Positions 20,235-29,811 of a stretch of 64,000 nucleotides of DNA are shown here, one piece after another; the stretch's first letter is position 1; every line of letters begins with the position of its first letter. The notes below the pieces were generated by a model that was given only the letters and a program-made list of their open reading frames with translations, was not told where the DNA came from and made no database searches. Origin of the DNA: Paulinella micropora (lineage: Eukaryota; Cercozoa; Imbricatea; Euglyphida; Paulinellidae); assembly GCA_019918135.1 (NCBI GenBank), contig WBZZ01005583.1, forward strand, positions 1 to 64,000. The letters run 5' to 3'. The position numbers and the translations under genes are program-made.

Positions 20235-21100
20235 ATGATGCCAAAAGAGCAGCAGCAGCAGCAGCGGCAGCTGCGCCGTCAGGACCAGTCGTCGCCCGTG
20301 CCTGACCTGCAGCGGGCCAACGCGTTCGTTCATCAGAACCTGACCGCCAGCACCGAGCTGCTCCGAAAAGTGGCGCTCGGTAGCCAAGGCTCGGGTCGCG
20401 AAAGGTTGGAGCAGGAGCAGGTCTCGAGCCAGCGGGCATGCGAGGTTCTGCGCCAGGAGAACGCAGCGCTCAGGACAAGGCAGGCAGAGCTTTTGGTAGC
20501 CAATTTGCAACTAGCTTCCAGCCCGCTTGCGCGGGCTGGATGGAGGGGGGGGGGGGGGGGCACGGGGGGGCGTGCCCCCCGCGGTTGCAACAGGAGGTAG
20601 ACTCCAATCTTAGACTTGTGGGACAGGAGCTGCGTTGGCAACAAGAGGTCGCGCAGCTGCAGGCCAGCGTGGCAAAGCTGCGCGAAGAAGCGGCGCAGTT
20701 AGCTCGTGGCAAGGTTGGCGCAGAAAACGAACTGAAGCAGGCCGAGCTAGCGGCGCAGCTCCGGCTGGAGGCTTGCCAGCAGGCAGGTGAGCAGACCCAG
20801 CACGAGTGCGAGGAGTGGCGGGGCAAGTGTGAGCAGCTGGAAAAGCGAGCGCGGGAAGCTGAGTCCCAACACGAGGACGGGAAGCCGGAGCTGGCGGCTC
20901 TGAGACTAGAGAGGAGAGAAGGGGAAGGGGGGAGAGAAAGGGGAAGGGAGAAGGGGGAGAGAACGGGGAGTGGGGGGGGAAGGGAGAGAGAAAGGAGGGA
21001 GGGGGGGGGGGGGCGTCCCCCCCCCCTCTGTAGGCTCCAAAAAAGTTTACTTATTTTTGCTCCCCCTCTAGAGCCACAAATCAAAGTACTCACTTTGTGA
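20235..21100 (+). CDS. Coiled-coil protein, split by an 80-bp hairpin insertion
   Basis: Two overlapping open frames become one 261-residue protein when 20,512-20,591 is removed; the join reads 'LVANLQ' then 'QEVDSNLR', continuing the heptad pattern without a break. The N-terminus is Gln-rich. Residues about 25-215 are a long coiled coil rich in Glu, Gln, Leu and Arg. The last 45 residues are translated from a purine-rich low-complexity tract (from about 20,910) and are doubtful, so the true 3' end may be earlier or spliced. Two adjacent ATGs (20,235 and 20,238) could start it. No known family; structural role likely. Confidence 0.5.
20512..20591. mobile_element. 80-bp hairpin element with perfect 7-bp target duplication
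   Basis: TTGCAAC occurs at 20,505-20,511 and 20,585-20,591, immediately outside a GC-rich hairpin that is the reverse complement of the element in the RING gene: palindrome arms CAGCCCGC / GCGGGCTG, a long poly-G, then GGCGTGCCCCCC. Eighty bp is not a multiple of three and breaks the coiled-coil ORF; exact removal repairs it. This is the clearest insertion-type copy. A GC-AG intron reading (20,514-20,593) is possible but unusual. Confidence 0.75.
20900..21065. repeat. Purine-rich tract with poly-G/poly-C hairpin
   Basis: About 110 bp of nearly pure G/A, then a poly-G run, GCGT, a poly-C run and a C/T-rich stretch ending CTCTAG at 21,071. It lies over the 3' end of the coiled-coil frame and upstream of the Fanzor-like gene, matching the other purine/pyrimidine elements of the window. 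Confidence 0.55.
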
Positions 21101-21177
21101 CCAGGTGCAGGCATGGCCCTGCTCTTGGCTTTGTGGGCCCTGTCTCGACTACAAACTGTGTCTAAGTCATACGGCGA

Positions 21178-23041
21178 GTGACTTCTCAAATGAGACGGCT
21201 TACTCTATGGGGCCAGAAAGAAAGGCCCCCCGAGCCTCCCCTACATGCTGCGCCAGCGGGCGGGCCACGAGAGGAGAAAACCAGAGAGAAGAAGTTAAAA
21301 CCCGCGCCGCCTCCTCCAGAGCCAGTCTTAGCTTATGCGCCGTTCTGGACTGAGTCTGCCAGGGAGATGTCTAGGCAGTTACCTCTATGCACAGGGGTCG
21401 GCCTAGCCAGAATGAGCTCAAGCCGCCTGCCTCTTTCTTTGGGCAGGGTCCTGGGGTATGGTTCCTGGAGCTCGGTCAGAAGGTACGAGCCGACAACCGA
21501 GCAAGACCCGCAGGAGACCTTCTGGCAGTCGCGACTTGCACTGCTGCCCGCAACTCAGGTCAACGCGCGACGCAACGCAGCCAAAGCAGAGGACACCCAG
21601 AATAAGGCGCCCAAGAAGAAGTTTAGTCTGAACAAGAAGGCAGGCAAGACGCCCCCGCTCAAAACACTCACGTGCAGAATCTACCCGAAGACCAAGGATA
21701 AGGAAGTTAGACGGGCTTGGCTGCGCAAGGCCTGGATGTTATTGCGGGCAGTCCATACAACCTGGAATGCGGCGCTGGCTTGGCTGAGAAAAGAGGATGA
21801 GCATTTCCCCTGGCCCAGCGAAGAGGAGCAGCAGCAAGGTCAACCCACCCAGGCTGTTAGTAAAAAGAGGCGGCGCCAAGAAAAAGAGGAAAAGCCCGCC
21901 AAGCACAAGAGACGAAAAAAGGAGGAGAAGCCGGCAGAGAAAGACAAGGAAGAGAGGGAAGAGACGGCCGAGGAGATCAAGGCCAGAAAAGCCAGGGAAC
22001 GTCAAGAACAAAAAGAGCGCCGAGATAAAAGAAGGGCCGAGATGGGCGGTAGAATGCGCTGCGTGGGCGACTTCGATCTGGATACTCTGCGCCTGCGGTT
22101 TGTGAAAGAAGGTAGCGAATTCGTGCGGGCCAGACCGTGGCTTCTTCGGGTGCCCTACGACATCCGCGAAGTGGCCATCCGCGACTTGCAATCGGCTAGA
22201 GCCTCGGCTATCACAAATCTTAGCCAGAAGGGCAAGTTCTTTCACTGGAAAAGAGTCAACTTCCGCAAGTGGGAGGAGCGCAGGTCTACGATCGCGATCT
22301 CGCACACAGTCTGGGGGCGCCAGCGGGGCTTCTTTGCAGGCTTTCTGGGACCCGGGGGGCAAGCCCCCCGCGCCCCCCCTTGCTACCCTTTCAGCCCGCG
22401 GCAGCGGGCTGGACTCCAAGCGTGTAGTGAGCATCGACCCGGGCGTGAGGAGCTTTCTGACCATGTACCACGCGGACTCGGGCGCGATAACCGAATGGGG
22501 CCGCGGGTCTATTGCACGCGTGTACCGACTCCAGAGGCATATTGATAATCTGCTGAGCAAGGTCGGGCTACTGGCTAAGGACAGCAGCAAGAAGCGCAAC
22601 CGCTTGCGCCTACGACGCGCTATCACCCGAGTGCGTGATAAGATCTACAACATGGTCCAGGACGTGCACAAGAAAGCCGCCAGATGGCTACTCGATAACC
22701 ACGACTACGTCGTGCTACCTTGGTTCGGAGCGTCGGGCATGGTGAAGGGCAAAACGATCTCGCGGCAAACGAAGCGCAAGCTGCTTGCCTGGAGACACGC
22801 AGATTTCCGCAAGCGTTTGCTTAACCTGCAGCGAGAGTATGTAGGTAAGTGCAAGGTGCTGATATGCAACGAAGAGTTCACCACACAGGCGTGTACGCAA
22901 TGCGGGGCGCTGTGGAGAGACATCAAAGCTGTCAAGACGTACAGTTGTGAGTGGTGCGCCCTGCAGCACGGACGCGACATGAACGCCAGTCGCAACATTC
23001 TCTTGAGACTGCTGGCCTTGGGTCGTCAGGACTTATATTAG
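21178..23041 (+). CDS. Fanzor / TnpB-like RNA-guided nuclease, split by a hairpin insertion
   Basis: The N-terminal frame (21,178-22,545) and C-terminal frame (22,334-23,041) give one 599-residue protein if 64 bp between two CTGG copies (22,345-22,348 and 22,409-22,412) are removed. The N-terminal region has the transposase-type segment 'KTLTCRIYPKTKDKEVRR', then a Lys/Glu-rich insertion. The C-terminal RuvC-like nuclease shows 'VVSIDPGVRSFLT' (first catalytic Asp), 'CNEEFTTQACTQCG' (candidate Glu plus first CxxC), 'CEWC' (second CxxC) and 'GRDMNASRNIL' (last Asp). The eukaryotic context and long N-terminus suggest Fanzor rather than bacterial TnpB. The start is uncertain (21,187 or 21,367 also possible). 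No TnpA-like partner is present. Whether the split gene is functional is unknown. Confidence 0.75.
22349..22412. mobile_element. 64-bp hairpin element inserted in the Fanzor-like gene
   Basis: Same family and orientation as the RING-gene copy: CCCGGGGGGCAAGCCCCCC, a C-rich middle, then the palindrome CAGCCCGC / GCGGGCTG. Only a 4-bp direct repeat (CTGG) brackets it, so the duplication is less certain than at 20,512. It interrupts the gene just before the RuvC-I Asp. Confidence 0.6.
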
Positions 23042-23130
23042 TTTTTTAAGGTTATCAATCTCGCGCCAAAACCGGTTTTAGATCGGTTTTTGTGCTTTGC
23101 TTCGATCGGGGCCTCTGAGGAGGGAGGGGG
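23042..23130. other. Post-Fanzor region with short hairpin, candidate guide-RNA/element end
   Basis: Directly after the nuclease stop is a T-rich stretch, then an inverted repeat AAAACCGGTTTT and a related ATCGGTTTTTG. In TnpB/Fanzor elements the guide RNA commonly overlaps or follows the 3' end of the nuclease gene, so this is where one would look. The sequence itself does not prove an RNA gene. Confidence 0.25.
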
Positions 23131-23709
23131 ATGTGCCGCGTGCTGCCCTTTCTCTCTCCCAGCTGTAGGAATCTCTGGGGAGGTTCACCTCCTCAAGATT
23201 TCAATCCGATCCGCTTATATCTACACGAACTCAGTGACGCCTCAGTCGCGGCCCTTGCAACCCAATCGACGCTGCGATCACTCTCGTTAGCCCGCTGTTC
23301 AAGGTTTTCACCAGCCGCTATTGGCTTATTTGCAAACGAAAAGTCAAACTTGATTCATCTAAGCTATGAGCAAGACGCCGTAGGTGGGAGCGCTCTCAAA
23401 CAATTATCACAGCGCAACACGCTACGCTTATTGGAATTGCAAGTGCTGCAGTGCATCGTATTTAGAGATCAAAGTACCTCTGAAGAATTAGGCCAAACCA
23501 TCATGGAAGAACTATGCACAAAAGTCGAACAAAACGGAACTCAACATGTGTTGTCAGTCAAGGCTTTGATAAGAGCACTCTTAGGCCCGTTCTTAAACTA
23601 CGGAGCCGCGCTCGTTGAATTATGCCTCAATTATGTTTATTACAATCGAGATGATTTACTCAACAAGGCCATAGAAGACCAGAAAATACTGTGCTTATCA
23701 TTGCCTTGA
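23131..23709 (+). CDS. Leucine-rich-repeat protein fragment
   Basis: 192 residues. After a doubtful N-terminus (probably not coding before about 23,190), the repeats 'STLRSLSLARCSRFSP' and 'NTLRLLELQVLQ' have the spacing of LRRs of the ribonuclease-inhibitor/AMN1 type. Only two or three repeats are recognisable; the second half is helical. Its composition is more AT-rich than its neighbours. A perfect 9-bp-arm hairpin follows the stop. It could be a truncated member of a larger LRR or F-box-LRR family. Confidence 0.5.
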   Translation: MCRVLPFLSPSCRNLWGGSPPQDFNPIRLYLHELSDASVAALATQSTLRSLSLARCSRFSPAAIGLFANEKSNLIHLSYEQDAVGGSALKQLSQRNTLRLLELQVLQCIVFRDQSTSEELGQTIMEELCTKVEQNGTQHVLSVKALIRALLGPFLNYGAALVELCLNYVYYNRDDLLNKAIEDQKILCLSLP

Positions 23710-23734
23710 TCATTCTAACACGAAGCCCTGCAAT

Positions 23735-23756
23735 CCAGCCCGCTAGCGCGGGCTGG
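23735..23756. terminator. Hairpin after the LRR gene, same palindrome as the inserted elements
   Basis: Arms CCAGCCCGC and GCGGGCTGG around TAGC, 25 bp after the LRR stop codon. It equals the terminal palindrome of the hairpin elements found inside ORFs, without the C-rich half. It may end or process the transcript, or be a solo remnant. Confidence 0.5.
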
Positions 23757-24007
23757 GGAAGAGCAAAGTTTTTAAAAAATTCTTGTCGTTGTGTACTTTA
23801 GCCACTGAAAAACAGACCTGCTTTGGCGTCGGGTGGACTCAACCCCTCCCCTTCTCTCTTTCCCCCTGTGCCACCAGCCGCCACAAAAATCCGGCCTGAG
23901 GATTCTGCGTCTGACACTTCTTTGCTTTGTTAGCTTGTGGTCTCGTGATATGGCCGAAAAAGGACGAGTTTGCCAGAATGCTCTGAAGTACTGCCTTTTT
24001 CTACCGT

Positions 24008-24132
24008 ACCCGGGGGGCAGGCCCCCCGAGCCCCCCGGCCAGCCCGCAGCGGCGGGCTGCTGGCGGTTGGCAGCACCAGCCGGGGGGGCAGGCCCCCCGA
24101 GCCCCCCATCCAGCCCGCGCTAGCGGGCTGGG
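24008..24132. mobile_element. Two tandem hairpin elements
   Basis: Two copies in the same orientation: 24,008-24,061 and about 24,080-24,132, each with GGGGGGCAGGCCCCCC followed by the CAGCCCGC / GCGGGCTG palindrome. The first directly abuts a copy of the GTACTGCCT-type motif (about 23,984-24,006). They truncate a kinase fragment on the minus strand. Confidence 0.6.
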
Positions 24133-24213
24133 CGTCAAACGTCACGTGCGCTAACGACAGGTAGTCCATGAAGGTGCTATCGGCATTTGCGGGCCTGGCC
24201 AGGTCGTAGTCAA
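24132..24213 (-). pseudogene. Fragment of a kinase-like gene (paralogue of the 16,349 gene)
   Basis: On the minus strand 'ITVIDYDLARPANAD' and 'DYLSLAHVTF' correspond to 'VTIIDYDLVRPADAD' and 'DYESLANLTF' of the kinase-like protein at 16,349-17,773. Only about 30 residues around the DYD motif remain. It is joined upstream to the end of a different kinase-like gene and is cut off by the hairpin elements, so it is a recombination remnant. Confidence 0.6.
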
Positions 24214-26341
24214 TCACCGTGATTTGGTATCTGTGTGTAGGTCCTTGCGCCAGATTGATAGTGGGTTTCTTTTGGCCAGGAGTCTGGGTTCCAAGAGGCG
24301 GACCCTGACTAGCGTTTTGTTCCCAAACCCGAAACGGTAGACCGCCACGTCTTGCGGATCCCAGGGGTTAAAGTAAAAAAACGGAACATCCGCAGCCTCT
24401 TCAGCTGTGCTCGCGGAGAAGCTCCACAGCGCGTCAGCGTATCGGCGCATAAGAGCCCATAGTTGTGCCCAGGCCTTGGTCAAAAATCGCTATTTGTTTC
24501 GTTGGCAGCAATGTTGGCTAGCGGGCCCTCGTCGTCGGGCTGGGTGTAGCAGAACAGGAAGTTATGATTTTTTTCAATGTTATATTCTTCAAACCAGTAC
24601 GACCGGCGATGCTTAATTCTGCTGAATCCGCGCGTCTCGCTAGCTCCAATTTTGTGCAGGCACAGAAAGGAGCTCCATTGCTCATACATCTTTGCTAGGC
24701 CCTCGTACTGGCAACCAGCAATAACAAAAACGTAACAATATTGGTGCGCTTTGATTCCTCTTCAGCAAAAAACACGAGTGGAAATCCGACGTCTTTAGAA
24801 TTCTTGTAATGGGAAAGCAACCCGCTGACATCCTTCGCGTCGCGGAGCCATCCAGGTATTTGATGGTTTTCGCAGCTCTTCTGTAGCGTTCCGAAGAAGT
24901 CCTGGATGCTTTCCTTATCAGGAGACGGCGGAGTCTGTCTACCTTGCGCGGGGGACGTTTTGAATAAATCCTTGATGCTTTTCTTGGCAGCAGGCGGGGG
25001 CTTCCCACATCGCGCGCACGCAAAGGCCTTGTACAAAAGCTTCGTGTACTGCTCGGCCGCAGCGGTCATCGCCCCCGAGTTGGGGGTAATGGAGTAGTCG
25101 TGTAGCGCCTCCTCCAACCCCTTCTCAGGTTGTACTTCAAAGTTTAAGAAATGGTTTGTATGAACCCAGGATTCATCGTCGGATTCTTGGGGTTCTGCAC
25201 AATGAGCCAACACGTCCAAAAAAGAGTGATATTGTCTCTCCGGGGGAAACCGCAGATTTGCAGCCAAAGCTACAGCTTTCTTTAGAAGCTCAAGCTTGTC
25301 CTGCCGGGGGGGCTGCAGCAGTTGCATTTGCTTGGAGCTTAGCTTGTAATAATTGCACCCCGCTCTGGAACGCCGCCCGCCAATTATCAGATGATTTGGG
25401 ACCTGCCATTCCGTTGGCCAGTAAAGTGACAAATATGCCAAGGCTCAGCAAACTGAGCAGTGTCGTGCCCTTTTCTTGGTGCAGGCTGCTTAGCAATTGC
25501 AACAAGCGAATGCTCAGCTCGCTAGCAGACGCGTTAAGACCCCCCTCGTACAAGCCTGCATCGCCCAAGTATACGCTCGGTGTACTCGCCTGCTGCTTGC
25601 CCGATGCGTGGGCAGTGTACACGAGAAGATTAGAAGGCCTTAAATCAACCAACACCGCATCGTCACGCAGTGCTTTGTCTTGTGTTAACCTGTCAACAAA
25701 AAGCCGGGTGTATTTTTCTATTGTATCGTAAGCCGCTTGCCAGGCCTTCGTGTGCGCTTCTGGGGTACTGGGATTGTGCTCGAAGAAGGCCCTTAGGTCA
25801 CCATCGTGTGCGTACTTAGCCTCTTGCGAAACAAGTAAAGCGAATGCCCAACTCTTTTGCGCAATGCCCGTTCCGACCCCTCCGCTTTTACAATAATGTC
25901 GTTTGTTTCAGCTGTAAGCCTTGCGACACAAATCTGTTGCAGACCCCGTTTCTTGTAATCATCGATGATGGATGAAACCGAATCTTTAAACATTTCTATA
26001 AAATCTAACACCTCGGTAGCCGATAACTCCTTGTACTATGTCTTTTCACAAGCGCTGATTCCGTGTGTGCGCATGGCTTCGTTCCACTCCACTCGTTCTT
26101 TCGCGCGGTTCTCGCTGTCGTACACAAAGAAACCGAAGCGATACACCTGTGTTACGGCGGACGCGTCACAAAAGACAATATTGTATGCGCCCTGTGCTAA
26201 CCAGCCTGGCTTCGTCCCATCGCTGTGAAATTTACATTTGCCATTAGGATTAGGACATGATTGTGTGTGGCCCAAAGCTTGTCCCCTAAGAATCCGTTGC
26301 AGTTCTCCTAGCAGGGTTGTGAGGGTCAAAGGGCCGGCCAT
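24214..26341 (-). pseudogene. Kinase-like family protein, copy B, broken by several frameshifts and a stop
   Basis: Reading from ATG 26,341 ('MAGPLTL'): an N-lobe-like start ('GAYNIVF', 'YRFGFFVYDSENR'), an in-frame TAG at about 26,035, a frameshift near 25,850, then the catalytic-loop-like 'VLVDLRPSNLLVY' and 'YLGDAGLYE', a frameshift at a run of seven C (25,306-25,312 on the plus strand), helical segments with 'AVALAANLRFPPERQY', two more frameshifts at T5 runs (about 24,728 and 24,480) and a second N-lobe-like module. Same architecture as copies C and D. The last part is replaced by a fragment of another kinase gene. Each break lies at or near a homopolymer, so assembly errors are possible, but the number favours decay. 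Confidence 0.6.
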
Positions 26342-26835
26342 CAGTCTAGGCACGATCAAGAAAAAAAAGAAAAACCAATCCAAGCTTTTCTCACTCTGTC
26401 TCTCTCTCTCTTATGTTGTCCTTTTCATGTATAAGATTGAAATGGTTGAGGCTAGTGGCGCATAAACCCCCCTCCTCCCTCTCTTCCCCCCTCCTCCTCC
26501 TCCTTGTCAGTTGAACAACCGAAGGCCAGCGCAAAGGCAGGCGAATGGGCGGCATAAGCCCCTGCGCATGCTAGCATACATAACAACAAAATCCGAATGA
26601 GCAAGCTTATTGCAACAATGTCGGGTCGGGTCAGCCTCGAGGGCATTGAATTTCTGCGCGCTCTTTCAACCAGCCGCTGTACTGGAACACCACGGGCGCT
26701 ACTTCACTGCGGCATGCTTTCCGCGGCATGCGCGAGGCCTGCCTGAGCAAACCCTGGGTGGACATAAATTGAGCCTTCCCGTTCAGGCCGCGTTTTAATT
26801 AAAAAAACTTGCTAAAAGTCTTGGACATGCCCCCT
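26342..26835. other. Intergenic region with purine/pyrimidine tract
   Basis: Contains a pyrimidine-rich stretch (26,390-26,412), a C/T-rich block (26,466-26,506) and short open frames from about 26,619. One of these ('WNTTGATSLRHAF') faintly recalls DUF285-type repeats but is too short to call. No gene is supported. Confidence 0.4.
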
Positions 26836-27868
26836 CTAGCGCCATACTCGTTTGTAGACTCCACTGTCAGCCGCTTCGGACGAGAGGTGTGTTAAGTACA
26901 GAGTCATAGCAGCAGCAAACGTTTCGTCGTCTGACTGAAAAGTCTCCAAGTTGTACACACCTTTCCGAATTCTTTTCTTGGCCTTTAAAACTATCCCCCA
27001 ACACCTTAAATGGTCCTCGTCGCCTAGGACCAATTCGTTTCTTGCGTTTTTGATAAACTTGAACAAGCTCCGGTGATCTATGTCGTTCGAGTCTCTCGCG
27101 CCCTCGCCCGGGCCCGTGGCAGCCGCGGCGGGTGGCACCGGAAGCTGCGGTTCCTTCTTCTCTTCTTCGGCGGCGACTAAGCCCGCCCGCCCGCCCGCGG
27201 GCGTATACAACCAATACAGCACTTGGGCGGCGCGGAACGCTTCTGTATCCCGAGGGAGACGTTCGTGTAGTGTCGCCGCGGCTTTGTGTTTGCAAGACAG
27301 CCTCAGGTGTTTGCATTTCTGGCAGACTGTTTCTCTTTGTGCCCTGGCAAGCGTATCCCAGTAGGCCTCAGTCCCGGGTGCCGTCGGGGTAGGCTTGAAT
27401 TGCTCTTGCCGCTGGATAAAAGTCAGGGGCCGCGACTGCAGCGGCCGTATGCGGCTCGCGGGGGGGCGGCAACTTGCACCGTCCTGACCGAGCTGGGGTC
27501 GGCTGCGAGAGTCCGGCGCCTGCAGCCAACCTCTTATGCTCCGTGCGCGTATAGCTACGACCCCCCTCAAAGCTTTGATAGGTCGCCTGCAGGACGGCTG
27601 CGCAGAGTACTATGTCTTCGTCCTGACAACATGGCACCCCAAAAAGACCTGCCCAGAGCGGACTAGAAAGAAAGCAAGAAAAAAAAGACATCATCACCAG
27701 GGCGTACCTGCGCAAACGCCTGTACTGTACCCCTGCTAGAACAAAAAATACATTGAGTTTATCCCAACGTTCAGTGTCATCCTGGCCAAGCACGTGCATA
27801 GTCCTGTCTGAGGCAGTAGATTCCTTGGCCCAGTTGTATAGTTGGCGATGGGTACTGTCTTGTGCCAT
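26836..27868 (-). CDS. Protein of unknown function, frame break at a G/C homopolymer
   Basis: Two frames: 27,868-27,368 ('MAQDSTHRQLYNWAKES...') and a second ending at 26,836. They overlap around a run of seven G on the plus strand (27,460-27,466), so a one-base indel there would join them. A possible 45-nt GTACGC...CTAG intron (27,707-27,663) keeps frame if removed. The C-terminal part has 'VCQKCKHLRLSCKH', a possible small zinc-binding motif, and a helical end. No family recognised. Confidence 0.45.
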
Positions 27869-27929
27869 GGCGGCGACGAGCCTGAGTAGGGGCGCGCTTT
27901 GCCGGTGTACAAAAAATAGCCGGCATTAA

Positions 27930-28100
27930 AAAGTCTCGACAAGGGGGAAGGGGGCAAGGAGGGGGGGGCGCCCCCCCCCCCCCCCCCCCGACCTCCGCCC
28001 CGCAAATTCGGGCCCAAAAAATGGGGGAGGGGGGGGCGCCCCCCCCCCCCAAGAAGGGGGGGGGAGCCATGTTTTTCCTCCTCTCTCCCCGTCCCTTTCT
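27930..28100. repeat. Poly-G/poly-C hairpin block between divergent genes
   Basis: Two consecutive G-run/C-run pairs (about 27,960-27,989 and 28,028-28,065) with GGGGCGCCCC centres, followed by a C/T-rich stretch to 28,115. They can form very stable hairpins. Located between the divergent genes at 27,868 (-) and 28,145 (+). Confidence 0.6.
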
Positions 28101-28144
28101 CCTTGTTCATATCGCTGGAAAAATCATTTGTGTTTTTGTAGCAT

Positions 28145-29665
28145 ATGCGATGGCGCCGGGATTCAGGCGACGGGGCGGCCGCTCTGGATCCGCCGCCCTC
28201 GAAGAGGCGTTGTAGGCACAGCGCCGCTAGCATCAAGATTCATGTGGTAGTGGCCACGTCGGGGCTTGCCGATCGCTGTTTGCCAGCGCTGGCCCGTGCA
28301 GTCATGGGCGCGGAGGAAACAGAGGGGCACAGCTGGCATGTCCCTGATTGCAAAGCAAGATCCCCCGCGCTGGAGGGACTGAAGCAACGATTGGCACAGC
28401 ACCGGCAGGGGCAGCTTGTTGCGGCCGAGGGGGAGGCGCGTGTATGGTCGCTGGAGCAGCCTAGAGCCTTTTTAGCACAGCTCAAGCAGGACTTTGAAGT
28501 GATCGTGGTAGACGTGGGGGGCAAGGGGCTGTTTCATGCCATCGGGCGCCTCAGCGAGCTGGAGATCCTGTTTAAGCAGCGCGAGCTACCCAATTTTGCG
28601 CGGCTGTGTTTTGAGGTGTTAGGGCCCGGTTGCGATTTGCACATTACTCTCAGCGCAGCGCGCTGTGAGTTTGAACAATGGGTGAAATTCAGGCGCGCGG
28701 TCGCCATCCGCCTGGATTCACGACAAGAGCGTTTTTGTTTGCTGCTGGGGACACAAGGCTTGTTGGCTAAGCTGCGACAGCGCGGGCAGCCGCTTGCTCT
28801 TTTTTTCAAGGCTCGCCTGTGCTACCAAACTATACAGAGCTACCTACAAATGAGTCCCCCAAAAGAACCGGGGCCGGTGGTCGAATCTCAACTGCACGCC
28901 GCAGTGTCTCCTGGGCCGGCTTTGAACGTGCTACAAGAAATTTTAGACAATACCCGCGACCGCGGGTCGTTACGACAATGGTTTGAATACCTTTCTGGCT
29001 ATTTCGTGATAAATATACCAAGCCGGCAGATGTCTTCCCTCCTGTTGCCCACGGAGGTTTTGGAACACGCCGTCTCGTTCCTAGGCGGCCGAGACGTGCT
29101 CGCGCTTGGTAGAACCTCGAGAAATCTGGCATACCTCAGCGCCGAGGCCTGGACAAGGGCGGCCAAGCACCTGGACACGGGCGCGAAGGGCCTAGCCACG
29201 GAATACACAATGCCCGCGCGCCACCAACAGCCTAGCAAATGGAGCAGGCCTTTAGTGCTCTTTCGTAAATGCATTTTCCGCAACCCCAGGATCCGTGGCA
29301 GCTGGAGGGCGTCGGTTAAAGTTAAGGTAAGCTACGACGAAAAAGGAATAATCGCTGAACCCTCGCTTCACGTGTGGAGGCCCGGAAACCCAAGCATAAG
29401 AATACTCGAAGCGAGGCTGTACGCTTCCGACCAAGAAAGGACGAACAACAATTTAGAGTGGCGGGTCAGAGAACGCATCAAGATGTTGGCAGGTGCGAAG
29501 ACTTATTGCTGGCTCTCTCAGATTCTGGAGACAAAGGTGGATTTATCGAGACCTTCACAGGCCGAGCTTGTACACTACCGGCGCGATATTTACACAAAGC
29601 CCAACGAGCATCGGGGCACGCTTGGCTGCCTGTCCGGCCTAGAACCTCCCCCAGACCCGCGCTAG
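28145..29665 (+). CDS. F-box-containing protein
   Basis: 506 residues. The N-terminal 290 residues are helical/mixed with no known domain. An F-box-like motif, 'LLPTEVLEHAVSFLGGRD' followed by 'LGRTSRNLAYLS', lies at about residues 302-335. F-box proteins link substrates to Skp1-Cullin E3 ligases. The C-terminal 160 residues are a mixed region of unknown fold. The stop codon lies inside the loop of a strong 13-bp hairpin. Start is the first ATG after the pyrimidine tract; a nearby ATG in another frame is excluded by the short frame. Unbroken. Confidence 0.65.
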   Translation: MRWRRDSGDGAAALDPPPSKRRCRHSAASIKIHVVVATSGLADRCLPALARAVMGAEETEGHSWHVPDCKARSPALEGLKQRLAQHRQGQLVAAEGEARVWSLEQPRAFLAQLKQDFEVIVVDVGGKGLFHAIGRLSELEILFKQRELPNFARLCFEVLGPGCDLHITLSAARCEFEQWVKFRRAVAIRLDSRQERFCLLLGTQGLLAKLRQRGQPLALFFKARLCYQTIQSYLQMSPPKEPGPVVESQLHAAVSPGPALNVLQEILDNTRDRGSLRQWFEYLSGYFVINIPSRQMSSLLLPTEVLEHAVSFLGGRDVLALGRTSRNLAYLSAEAWTRAAKHLDTGAKGLATEYTMPARHQQPSKWSRPLVLFRKCIFRNPRIRGSWRASVKVKVSYDEKGIIAEPSLHVWRPGNPSIRILEARLYASDQERTNNNLEWRVRERIKMLAGAKTYCWLSQILETKVDLSRPSQAELVHYRRDIYTKPNEHRGTLGCLSGLEPPPDPR

Positions 29666-29681
29666 GCAGGGTCTGGGGGAG
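29646..29681. terminator. 13-bp-stem hairpin spanning the F-box stop codon
   Basis: Arms CTCCCCCAGACCC (29,646-29,658) and GGGTCTGGGGGAG (29,669-29,681) are perfectly complementary; the TAG stop (29,663-29,665) is in the 10-nt loop. Palindromes at transcript ends are known from several giant viruses; whether this one works in 3'-end formation is untested. Confidence 0.6.
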
Positions 29682-29811
29682 CATAGAAAAAAAGTACTGT
29701 GCTGCTAATTCTTTATATTAAACAGAAGAAAAAAACGAACGCCCTTGCTTTCCCCCTTTCACGTTCCTCGTCGTTCTGAGCTACCTCGCTTGGACTGGTC
29801 CTTCGTGTAAC

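Noticed and set aside
20514..20593. Hairpin element in the coiled-coil gene as a GC-AG intron
   Set aside because: GC-AG ends are possible with one-residue change, but the copies in the RING and Fanzor-like genes do not offer matching splice ends, so a common intron model does not hold.
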